In this document: positions 1-6,352 of the stretch, piece after piece | Layout of the letters: every line of letters starts with the position of its first letter | How positions within the stretch are numbered: position 1 is the first letter of the stretch | DNA from: a bacterium | Lineage (GTDB): Bacteria; CG2-30-53-67; CG2-30-70-394 | Reading direction: 5' to 3' | DNA: 9,284 bases | NCBI GenBank assembly: GCA_024278555.1 | Contig: JAJRSX010000064.1 | Location: 1-9,284 of the forward strand | Program-made: the position numbers and the translations under genes | Notes under the pieces: model-generated | What the model was told of the DNA's origin: nothing | Databases searched by the model: none | The model's input: only the letters and a program-made list of their open reading frames with translations

Positions 1-75
1 CACCGGCAGGACACAAATCCGGCTCTTCCGGTCGCTCACGTCCACTCCGATCGTCTGCGTGGTAGCCCGCTTCAT
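1..75 (-). CDS. IS110-family (DEDD) transposase, N-terminal fragment cut by the window edge
   Basis: The minus strand reads 25 codons from an ATG at 75 to the window edge, beginning MKRATTQTIGVDVSDRKSR and continuing ICVLPV. A first beta strand ending in G-[IV]-D-[LV]-S followed by D-R-K-S and a second strand (xCVL) is the usual start of IS110-family recombinases, where this Asp (residue 12) is the first acid of the RuvC-like DEDD site. A strong ribosome site, AAAGGAG, lies eight bases before the ATG. The gene is transcribed away from fabG, so the element lies upstream of the fatty-acid genes. Only 25 residues are visible, so the subgroup (IS110 or IS1111) and whether the element is intact cannot be told. 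Another RuvC-fold protein with the same short motif is possible but less likely. Confidence 0.7.
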   Translation of the reverse strand, partial: MKRATTQTIGVDVSDRKSRICVLPV

Positions 76-220
76 GGTCGCTCTCCTTTGCTTGTGGGCT
101 CCGAGCCCGTGGTTAGCATTGAGCCAGGTGAGAACCTGAGCTCGCGAGGAGAGCGGCCTCCTCATCCCATCTCTGCGGGAGATTCCCACCCGACGAGTAG
201 GGGCCTTTCCGGCCCCCTTT
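76..220 (-). ncRNA. Candidate IS110 bridge-RNA region (structured non-coding end of the element)
   Basis: No gene is visible between the transposase start and fabG. The stretch holds five short inverted repeats in a row: 96-108 (GGGCT/AGCCC, 3-nt loop), 125-138 (CAGGT/ACCTG, 4-nt loop), 146-163 (GAGGAG/CTCCTC, 6-nt loop), 169-183 (ATCTC/GAGAT, 5-nt loop) and 200-216 (GGGGCC/GGCCCC, 5-nt loop). In IS110-group elements such as IS621 the non-coding end upstream of the transposase gene encodes the bridge RNA, on the same strand, with internal loops that pair to target and donor. Position, length and structure fit. The element boundary and the guide loops cannot be identified from one copy, and IS1111-group elements carry the RNA on the other side of the gene, so this is an inference. 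Confidence 0.3.
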
Positions 221-221
221 T
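200..221 (+). terminator. Possible rho-independent terminator upstream of fabG
   Basis: A GC-only 6-bp stem (GGGGCC, loop TTTCC, GGCCCC) is followed on the plus strand by C and four T. It could end transcription of the gene that lay upstream of fabG (fabD in many fab clusters) before or beside the insertion. The T-tract is short, and the hairpin could equally be part of the insertion sequence's structured RNA on the minus strand. Confidence 0.3.
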
Positions 222-288
222 CGCGGCGGTGGCCCGTCGTCACAATGGCGGCCCTTCCCGGCGCACCCTTCCCGAATCCAGCAACGCC

Positions 289-294
289 AAGGAG
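289..294 (+). promoter_or_regulatory. fabG ribosome binding site
   Basis: AAGGAG ends six bases before the ATG at 301. It fixes the fabG start there, although the frame stays open upstream to about 88. The translated upstream part does not resemble any reductase, and 301 gives a protein of normal family length. Confidence 0.8.
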
Positions 295-300
295 CCCCCC

Positions 301-1044
301 ATGTCTCTTCGCGACCGTGTCGCCCTCATCACCGGCGGTGGCCGCGGCATCGGCCGCGCCATCGCCGACCGCCTCGCCGAGGTTGGCTGTCGCATCGTCA
401 TTGCCGATGTCGACCAGGGGGGGGCGGAACAGGCGGCGGCCGAGGTGGGGGTGGCGCACGAGGTCGACGCCCTCGGCGTCGGGGCGAACGTCGCCGACGC
501 GAGCTCGGTGAAGGCGATGGTGGGGGCGGCGGTGGAGGAGTTCGGCGCCCTCGACATCCTGGTGAATAACGCCGGGATCACCCGCGATGGGCTGCTTTTG
601 CGGATGAAGGAGGCGGATTGGGACCAGGTCCTGACCGTCAACCTGAAGGGTGCCTTCCTCTCTACCCAGCAGGCGGCGCGCCCGATGTCGAAGGGGCGGT
701 GGGGGCGGATCGTCAACATCGCCTCCATCGTCGGGGCGATGGGCAACGTGGGGCAGGCGAACTACGTCGCCGCCAAGGCGGGGCTCATCGGGTTGACCAA
801 GACCGTGGCGCGCGAGTACGCCGCCCGCGGCATCACCTGCAACGCCGTCGCCCCCGGCTTCATCGACACGGCCATGACCCAGGCCCTGAGTGACGAGATC
901 CGCGCGGGGCTGATGGCGCAGATCCCCATGAAGCGCCTCGGCAGCCCCGAGGACGTGGCCCACGCGGTCGCCTTCCTGGCCAGCGAGGAGGCGGGCTATG
1001 TCACTGGCCAAGTGCTCCACACCAACGGCGGCATGTACATGTAG
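301..1044 (+). CDS. fabG: 3-oxoacyl-[acyl-carrier-protein] reductase FabG
   Basis: A 247-residue short-chain dehydrogenase that reduces 3-ketoacyl-ACP to 3-hydroxyacyl-ACP with NADPH in the fatty-acid elongation cycle, in the cytoplasm. The Rossmann cofactor motif TGGGRGIG lies at residues 11-18 and the NNAG motif at 89-92. The catalytic tetrad is complete: Asn114 (VNLKG), Ser142 (NIAS), Tyr155 and Lys159 (YVAAK). The C-terminus, TNGGMYM, is close to the FabG hallmark VNGGMYM. Length matches E. coli FabG. The neighbours acpP and fabF confirm FabG rather than another short-chain reductase. A run of eight G at 417-424 encodes Gly-Gly and is a possible slippage site. An insertion sequence starts 225 bp upstream, so the usual upstream partner fabD is not seen, and no clear promoter is visible between 220 and 290. 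Confidence 0.96.
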   Translation: MSLRDRVALITGGGRGIGRAIADRLAEVGCRIVIADVDQGGAEQAAAEVGVAHEVDALGVGANVADASSVKAMVGAAVEEFGALDILVNNAGITRDGLLLRMKEADWDQVLTVNLKGAFLSTQQAARPMSKGRWGRIVNIASIVGAMGNVGQANYVAAKAGLIGLTKTVAREYAARGITCNAVAPGFIDTAMTQALSDEIRAGLMAQIPMKRLGSPEDVAHAVAFLASEEAGYVTGQVLHTNGGMYM

Positions 1045-1049
1045 GTGGT

Positions 1050-1170
1050 GCGGGCGCTGAGGCGGCCTCTGAGGGGCCGTGTCCTCGGGCGGAGCCCTCC
1101 ACCGTACAACCAGTACGCCTCCGGTCTCCGCCCTGCGGGCCGGCCCCTCAGAGACCGCCTCAGCGCCCGC
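1050..1170. repeat. Long near-perfect inverted repeat just after fabG (30-bp arms)
   Basis: Left arm 1050-1079 and right arm 1141-1170 pair at 29 of 30 positions, the only mismatch being C1066 against A1154. A second nested stem lies inside, 1087-1094 (GGGCGGAG) with 1126-1133 (CTCCGCCC), and within that is CGTAC/GTACG around AACCA. The structure begins five bases after the fabG stop codon. No T-run follows on either strand, so it is not a standard rho-independent terminator. In RNA it would form a stem of nearly three helical turns, long enough for RNase III. It may also be a mobile palindromic (REP/BIME-like) element, since its central part recurs at 1203-1229. Confidence 0.9.
1100..1126 (+). 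repeat. 27-bp direct repeat, copy 1 (inside the long hairpin)
   Basis: Identical to 1203-1229. It contains CGTAC and GTACG flanking AACCA (a 5-bp stem with a 5-nt loop) followed by CCTCCGGTC. It forms the apical region of the 1050-1170 hairpin. Confidence 0.9.
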
Positions 1171-1202
1171 CAAGCTTGGGAGTGGGCGTGCGGCCGGTTC
1201 CT

Positions 1203-1229
1203 CACCGTACAACCAGTACGCCTCCGGTC
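1203..1229 (+). repeat. 27-bp direct repeat, copy 2 (truncated element copy)
   Basis: Exact second copy of 1100-1126. It is followed by CCCGGCTCAGCGCGCG, which resembles the outer end of the first element (CCGCCTCAGCGCCCGC) with the middle missing. This looks like a tandem, partly deleted second copy of the same palindromic element rather than a chance match. Weak flanking complementarity remains (GCCGG at 1193-1197 with CCGGC at 1231-1235). Confidence 0.85.
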
Positions 1230-1297
1230 CCCGGCTCAGCGCGCGAGCCAAATCTGACGCACCTGGCGCCGCCTACAGCGGGGATCAGTTGCCGTAG

Positions 1298-1324
1298 GGT
1301 GTGCCAAGCGCAGCGCGGCGCACC
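1298..1324. repeat. Imperfect palindrome GGTGTGCC / GGCGCACC
   Basis: Eight-bp arms at 1298-1305 and 1317-1324 pair with one G-T wobble. The centre AAGCGCAGCGC can itself fold. The surrounding phrase, from GTAGGGTG at 1294 on, resembles a short intergenic palindrome that I recall as common in proteobacterial genomes. No coding potential is seen. Confidence 0.6.
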
Positions 1325-1362
1325 GCGGTCCATTGGATTGCTCCATCCCCTGGCAGGGGCAT

Positions 1363-1409
1363 GGTTGGGTGGTTGGTCATGCTCCCCGCGCAATTCGCGG
1401 CGCCCAACC
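1363..1409. repeat. Nested inverted repeat GGTTGGG / CCCAACC
   Basis: Outer arms at 1363-1369 and 1403-1409 are perfect. An inner 5-bp stem, CCGCG/CGCGG with loop CAATT, lies at 1386-1400. This is part of the palindrome-rich stretch between fabG and acpP. No T-run follows. Confidence 0.55.
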
Positions 1410-1427
1410 CGCGGGCATCGTCCCCTT

Positions 1428-1450
1428 CGTTTTTCGCTACGCGAAAAACG
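1428..1450. repeat. Perfect 10-bp inverted repeat before the acpP promoter
   Basis: CGTTTTTCGC at 1428-1437 and GCGAAAAACG at 1441-1450 are exact reverse complements around the trinucleotide TAC. It is much more AT-rich than its surroundings. It ends five bases before a -35-like TTGACC, so it could be an operator or the end of a palindromic element. A terminator is less likely, because no T-run follows the stem. Confidence 0.7.
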
Positions 1451-1455
1451 CTGCA

Positions 1456-1484
1456 TTGACCGGCCATCGCCCCGCCTTTACCCT
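1456..1484 (+). promoter_or_regulatory. Possible sigma-70 promoter for acpP-fabF-rnc
   Basis: TTGACC (five of six matches to the -35 consensus) at 1456-1461 is followed after 17 bp by TACCCT (three of six matches to the -10 consensus) at 1479-1484. The predicted leader of about 40 nt runs to the acpP ATG. An internal promoter in front of acpP would make sense, because acyl carrier protein is needed in large amounts and the gap after fabG is long. The weak -10 keeps confidence low. Confidence 0.35.
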
Positions 1485-1530
1485 CCCGGCCGCTGCCGTA
1501 AACCCCTCGCTCTAGGCGGAGGAGAAACAC

Positions 1531-1767
1531 ATGGAAGACAAGGTAAAGGCCATCATCGCGGAACAGCTTGGCGTCGACATTGAGCAGGTGAAGCCGGAGA
1601 CCTCGTTTGTCGACGACCTCGGCGCCGACTCCCTCGATACGGTGGAGCTGGTGATGGCGCTGGAGGAGGAGTTCGGGATCGAGATCCCGGACGAGGAGGC
1701 GGAGAAGATCACCACGGTCCAGGACGCGATCGACTTCGTGAGCGCCCACAAGGGTGACGACGCGTAG
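1531..1767 (+). CDS. acpP: Acyl carrier protein AcpP
   Basis: A 78-residue acidic helical protein that carries growing acyl chains on a 4'-phosphopantetheine arm through fatty-acid synthesis. The attachment serine is Ser34 in the invariant DSL motif of [19 protein letters not shown], the recognition helix for FabG, FabF and the other enzymes. The tail [13 protein letters not shown] at about 55-67 matches E. coli AcpP closely. A strong ribosome site, GGAGGAG (1518-1524), lies six bases before the ATG, as expected for an abundant protein. The gene stands 486 bp after fabG, across palindromic repeats, and nine bases before fabF. It probably has its own promoter at 1456-1484. Confidence 0.98.
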   Translation: MEDKVKAIIAEQLGVDIEQVKPETSFVDDLGADSLDTVELVMALEEEFGIEIPDEEAEKITTVQDAIDFVSAHKGDDA

Positions 1768-1776
1768 GACGCCCCT

Positions 1777-3012
1777 ATGCGTCGCCGCGTCGTCGTTACC
1801 GGCCTCGGCATCGTCTCCCCGGTGGGTATCGGGGTGGCGGCGTCGTGGTCCGCCCTGCTCGCCGGCAAGAGCGGGATCGGCCGGGTCAGCCGTATCGACC
1901 CGGAGGGGTACCCGTGTCAGATCGCCGGCGAGGTGGAGGGGTTCGACCCCGATCTCTACTTCCCGAAGCGGGAGCAGAAGAAGGTCGACCTCTTCATCCA
2001 GTACGGCATGGCCGCGGCGATAGAGGCGATGGAGGACGCCGGCCTCACCCTCGAGGGGGAGCTGGCGGACCGTGCCGGCGTCTGTGTCGGCGCCGGGATC
2101 GGTGGACTGGCCACCATCGAACACTTCGGCCACGTGGTCCACACCAATGGGCCGCGACGGATCACCCCCTTCTTTATCCCGATGTCGATCATCAATCTGG
2201 TGGCCGGCCACATCTCCATCCGCTTCAACGCCCGCGGCCCCAACACCTCGCCGGTGACCGCCTGCGCCACCGGCACCCACGCGATCGGCGACGGGGCTAG
2301 GCTGATCCAGTACGGCGATGCCGATGTGATGATCTGCGGCGGCGCCGAGGCGCCGATCTGTCGCCTCGGCCTGGGCGGCTTTGGTGCCATGAAGGCCCTC
2401 TCCACTCGTAACGACGAGCCGGCGCGGGCGAGCCGGCCCTTTGACGCCGAGCGAGACGGCTTCGTCATGGGCGAGGGGGCGGGGGTGGTTGTCCTGGAGG
2501 AGATGGAGCGGGCCAAGGCGCGCGGGGCGCGGATCTACGCCGAGGTGGTGGGCTACGGGATGAGCGGCGACGCCTACCACATCACCTCCCCGGCGCCGGA
2601 TGGCGAAGGTGCCCAGCGCTGCCTCCGTGCCACCCTGCGCGACGGTGAGATCGCCCCGGAGACGGTGACCTACGTGAACGCCCACGGCACCTCCACCCAG
2701 GCGAACGACAAGAACGAGACGTGCGCCATCCGGGCCGTCTTCGGCGACCACGCGGATCGTCTGGTGGTCTCATCGACCAAGTCGATGACCGGCCACCTCC
2801 TCGGCGCCGCCGGCGGCATCGAGGGGGTGATCCTCGCCAAGGCGATCGCCGAGGGGCAGGTGCCGCCGACGATCAACTACGAGAACCCCGATCCGGCGTG
2901 CGATCTCGACTACTGCCCGAACGAGGCGCGTGACCTCGCCATCGAGGTGGGGATCAGCAACTCCTTCGGCTTCGGCGGCACCAACGCCTGCCTTGCCCTG
3001 CGACGTGTCTGA
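1777..3012 (+). CDS. fabF: 3-oxoacyl-[acyl-carrier-protein] synthase II (KAS II)
   Basis: A 411-residue thiolase-fold condensing enzyme that joins malonyl-ACP to acyl-ACP to lengthen fatty acids. The start [16 protein letters not shown] is typical of FabF. The active site is complete and falls on the same numbers as in E. coli FabF: Cys163 ([13 protein letters not shown]), His303 ([12 protein letters not shown]), Lys335 and His340 ([15 protein letters not shown]). The C-terminal [10 protein letters not shown] (395-404) is the family hallmark. The gene starts nine bases after the acpP stop with only a weak ribosome site (TAGGA), suggesting coupled translation. Its last eight bases overlap the proposed rnc start. 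FabB is excluded by length and by pairing with acpP. Confidence 0.97.
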   Translation: MRRRVVVTGLGIVSPVGIGVAASWSALLAGKSGIGRVSRIDPEGYPCQIAGEVEGFDPDLYFPKREQKKVDLFIQYGMAAAIEAMEDAGLTLEGELADRAGVCVGAGIGGLATIEHFGHVVHTNGPRRITPFFIPMSIINLVAGHISIRFNARGPNTSPVTACATGTHAIGDGARLIQYGDADVMICGGAEAPICRLGLGGFGAMKALSTRNDEPARASRPFDAERDGFVMGEGAGVVVLEEMERAKARGARIYAEVVGYGMSGDAYHITSPAPDGEGAQRCLRATLRDGEIAPETVTYVNAHGTSTQANDKNETCAIRAVFGDHADRLVVSSTKSMTGHLLGAAGGIEGVILAKAIAEGQVPPTINYENPDPACDLDYCPNEARDLAIEVGISNSFGFGGTNACLALRRV

Positions 3013-3721
3013 TTCCCCTCCGGGGTCGCCGCGCCCGTGCGCCGACCTGGAGGCGCGCCTGGGCCACCGCTTTAGTGACCCGCACCTCCTCGTCCGCGCC
3101 CTCACCCACCGCTCCGCCGCCCGTGAGCTGGGGCTGGGGGCGGAGGTGACCAATGAGCGGCTCGAGTTCCTCGGCGACGCGGTGATTCAGCTCATCGTCT
3201 CCGACCTCCTCGTCGCCGGCCACCGCCACGCGCCCGAGGGCGACCTCTCCCGCTGGCGCTCGCGCCTCGTCTGCCAGGCCTCCCTGGCGGAGGCGGCCAC
3301 CGCCCTCGGCCTCGGCGATGATCTGCACCTCGGTGAGGGCGAGGCGCGTAGCGGTGGCCGGGAGAAGGGGTCGCTTTTGTGCGCGGTCTACGAGGCGGTG
3401 GTGGGCGCCCTCTACCTCGACGGCGGCATGGAGGCGGCGCGAGCGCTGGTCCATCGCCACCTCGCCGCCGGCGCCGCCGACCCGGAGGGGTTGGCCGCCG
3501 GCTGGGATGCCAAGGGGAGGCTGCAGGAGGTCACCCAGGGCCGCTACCGCCTCCTGCCGCGCTACGAGGTGGTGGAGGCGAGCGGCCCGGACCACGCCCC
3601 CCACTTCCGGGTGGCGGTGTGGCTCGGTGAGCGCCACCTCGGCGACGGCGAGGGGGGGAGCAAGAAGGCGGCGGAGCAGGCCGCCGCTGCCCGCGCCTTG
3701 GAGGCGCTGGAACAGGGGTAA
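3005..3721 (+). CDS. rnc: Ribonuclease III with one metal-ligand position altered
   Basis: A 238-residue RNase III that cuts double-stranded RNA (rRNA precursors, mRNA leaders). The nuclease domain spans about 14-155 with signature NERLEFLGD (50-58). A double-stranded-RNA-binding domain covers about 167-236 and ends in [18 protein letters not shown]. Catalytic acids seen are Glu51, Glu54, Asp58, Glu78 and Glu130. The position of E. coli Asp114 (Aquifex Asp107), normally in A-D-[AT]-[FVY]-E, is Ala127 here (CAVYEA). The GTG start at 3005 overlaps fabF by 8 bp and lacks a Shine-Dalgarno, so translation is probably coupled; a GTG at 2930 is an in-frame alternative that adds a low-complexity tail. 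Placement in a fatty-acid operon is known in several lineages. A seven-G run at 3652-3658 lies in the RNA-binding domain. Confidence 0.93.
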   Translation: MSDSPPGSPRPCADLEARLGHRFSDPHLLVRALTHRSAARELGLGAEVTNERLEFLGDAVIQLIVSDLLVAGHRHAPEGDLSRWRSRLVCQASLAEAATALGLGDDLHLGEGEARSGGREKGSLLCAVYEAVVGALYLDGGMEAARALVHRHLAAGAADPEGLAAGWDAKGRLQEVTQGRYRLLPRYEVVEASGPDHAPHFRVAVWLGERHLGDGEGGSKKAAEQAAAARALEALEQG

Positions 3722-3787
3722 TAGGGGGCCATGCCCGCGACCCGGAGGGTGCTCACTTCGGGTTCGAGCCAGGTGGATAGCGGCCCC

Positions 3788-3809
3788 CCCCCTGATCCCT
3801 GATCGGGGG
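3788..3809. terminator. GC-rich hairpin in the rnc/HDOD convergent gap
   Basis: CCCCC (3788-3792) pairs with GGGGG (3805-3809), and GATC (3794-3797) pairs with GATC (3801-3804), with T3793 bulged and loop CCT. It lies between two convergent genes, where a two-way terminator is expected, but has no T-run on either strand. It may act as a rho-assisted or mRNA-stabilising stem. Confidence 0.35.
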
Positions 3810-3812
3810 CAC

Positions 3813-3835
3813 GGCCCCCTCCTGCCACGGGGGCC
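3813..3835. terminator. Second GC-rich hairpin in the rnc/HDOD convergent gap
   Basis: A perfect 7-bp stem, GGCCCCC (3813-3819) with GGGGGCC (3829-3835), has a 9-nt loop. It is symmetric for both strands and sits roughly midway between the stop codons of rnc and the HDOD gene. It lacks a T-run, so its function as a terminator is uncertain. The rest of 3722-3895 shows no gene. Confidence 0.4.
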
Positions 3836-3895
3836 GAGGGGCTCGGTCGAGGGCGCAGCAGGGCGCGGTGCGAGATCCGGAGTCCCGCGTGGGCC

Positions 3896-4744
3896 TCAGC
3901 CGGTAAACAGCGACGCGGCGCCCTCGCGCGACGCCTCCAGGTGGGCCTGCAGCCCCTTGAGGCCGTCGGTGGAGATGCCGAGGGCGCGGCACGCCGCCTC
4001 GTCGACCGTCGTCGGGTGGCCGAGGCGCTCGGCAAAGGGGATCTCGGTGAGGGAGTCGCCCACCTTCAGGAGGACCACCAAGGGTGGGGTCCCCTCCTCC
4101 ACCGGGGTGTGGTGGAGGGCGATCTGCTCCGCGGTGTCCTCCGGCAGGTTCCACGCCTGGAGGATCCTTGCGCCGAGGGCGCAGTGGTCGATGCCGAACA
4201 GTTCGCGCTCCGCCTGCTCCTGGGTCATCCCGCCACGCAGGGCGGCGGCGAAGAGCTCGCGGTGCTCCTTCACCAGCGGGTCGAGCAGGAGCATGCCGAT
4301 GTCGTGCAGCATCCCCAGGGTGAACGCCTCATCCTTGAGGGCGGGCATGTACCGCTCGGCGAGGAGCTGACAGGCGGTGGCGGTGGAGAGGGAGTGCTCG
4401 GAGAAGACGGCGGCGGACATGCCGTAGCCGAACAACCCCTGGCTGGTGCGCGAGTGGAGCTCGAAGCCGAGGACCATCTGGCGGATCACCCGCAGCCCCA
4501 TGAGTGACACCGCCTGGTGGACGTTGCGTACCTCGACCCGTACCCCGTAGAGGGGCGAGTTCACCCACTTCAGGGCCAGCGCCGCCAGCGCCGGCTCGTG
4601 GGTGATGACTTTGGAGATCTCGCCCACATCGGCGCGGTCCGGTGGCAGGCTGGTGAGGACCAGGAGCCGCTGGGTGGCCGCCGGGAGGGGGGGCAGAGAA
4701 TCGACCTGGGCAATGACGTCGTCGACGTTGGCAACCGGGGGCAT
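3896..4744 (-). CDS. Stand-alone HDOD-domain signalling protein
   Basis: A 282-residue soluble protein, almost entirely one HDOD domain (about 10-215) with a short helical tail. The N-terminal half shows the family phrases LPPLPAATQRLL (17-28), ITHEPALAALALKWVNSPLYG (starting at 47) and QAVSLMGLRVIRQMVLG (77-93). The C-terminal half keeps His117, the His147-Asp148 pair (GMLHDIG), Asp186-His187 and His211-His212. HDOD proteins are relatives of HD phosphohydrolases that mostly act in signalling without proven catalysis; partners and ligands are usually unknown. It lies downstream of a histidine kinase and a sigma-54 regulator on the same strand, after a 192-bp gap with its own candidate sigma-54 promoter. 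The ATG at 4744 has a GGAG nine bases upstream. No membrane segment or signal peptide is seen. Likely an output or co-regulator of the two-component pair; exact role unknown. Confidence 0.88.
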   Translation of the reverse strand: MPPVANVDDVIAQVDSLPPLPAATQRLLVLTSLPPDRADVGEISKVITHEPALAALALKWVNSPLYGVRVEVRNVHQAVSLMGLRVIRQMVLGFELHSRTSQGLFGYGMSAAVFSEHSLSTATACQLLAERYMPALKDEAFTLGMLHDIGMLLLDPLVKEHRELFAAALRGGMTQEQAERELFGIDHCALGARILQAWNLPEDTAEQIALHHTPVEEGTPPLVVLLKVGDSLTEIPFAERLGHPTTVDEAACRALGISTDGLKGLQAHLEASREGAASLFTG

Positions 4745-4820
4745 GGGGCGCGCTCCGGAAAAGGGGTGAATGGTTACCTGCTAAATCGGCAGATTCGCCA
4801 TGTAGGTGAAGGCGCGCCGG

Positions 4821-4836
4821 TGCACCGTGTGCACCA
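4821..4836 (-). promoter_or_regulatory. Candidate sigma-54 (-24/-12) promoter of the HDOD gene
   Basis: On the minus strand TGGTGCACACGGTGCA fits TGGYRYR-N4-TTGCA at every fixed position except the first T of the -12 box (GTGCA for TTGCA). The GG at 4835-4834 and GC at 4823-4822 have the required 12-bp offset. Transcription would start near 4811, about 66 bases before the HDOD ATG. The same bases form a 7-bp inverted repeat (GGTGCAC/GTGCACC, 4819-4835), which could instead be an operator. The gene just upstream encodes a sigma-54 activator, which supports the reading. Confidence 0.45.
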
Positions 4837-4912
4837 GTGGGCCGCAGGCGCCGGAGCGCCCTGCGAGTACCCCTCCCCCCCCCGCCCTTTTCACCCGGCC
4901 TATAGGGCCCTC

Positions 4913-4936
4913 CGTGAGAGATCCCGCAGGGATCTC

Positions 4937-4941
<5 letters not shown>
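4913..4941. promoter_or_regulatory. Perfect 13-bp-arm palindrome over the regulator stop codon; possible activator site
   Basis: CGTGAGAGATCCC (4913-4925) and its exact reverse complement (4929-4941) flank the trinucleotide GCA. The arm contains the stop codon (4937-4939) of the sigma-54 regulator gene. Downstream on the minus strand comes GGAGGGCCC with no T-run, so a standard terminator is unlikely. Its centre lies about 115 bp upstream of the predicted HDOD transcription start, the usual distance for an enhancer site bound by an NtrC-type dimer. An intercistronic RNA stem that blocks exonuclease decay is the main alternative. Between it and the promoter, the minus strand carries an uninterrupted run of nine G (4875-4883). 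Confidence 0.5.
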
Positions 4942-6334
<1,393 letters not shown>

Positions 6335-6352
6335 AAGGTGCTCCTTGATCCT

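Noticed and set aside
88-300. N-terminal extension of fabG to an upstream start
   Set aside because: The extension has no similarity to reductases, crosses hairpin-rich DNA, and the AAGGAG at 289 points to the ATG at 301.
1050-1229. CRISPR array
   Set aside because: Only two copies of the repeat, one within a large hairpin, with no regular spacers and no cas genes.
1291-1309. TGGCACA on the minus strand as a second sigma-54 promoter
   Set aside because: The GG to GC offset is 13 rather than 12 bp, the site belongs to a palindromic repeat, and it would fire antisense into fabG.
1285-2751. Minus-strand 488-codon open frame across acpP and fabF
   Set aside because: It is antisense to two unmistakable genes, has low-complexity Arg/Gly/Asp-rich composition and no recognisable domain; such frames are expected in GC-rich DNA.
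3318-4370. Plus-strand 350-codon frame overlapping rnc and the HDOD gene
   Set aside because: Arg/Ala/Pro-rich shadow frame crossing two real genes on opposite strands; no ribosome site or domain.
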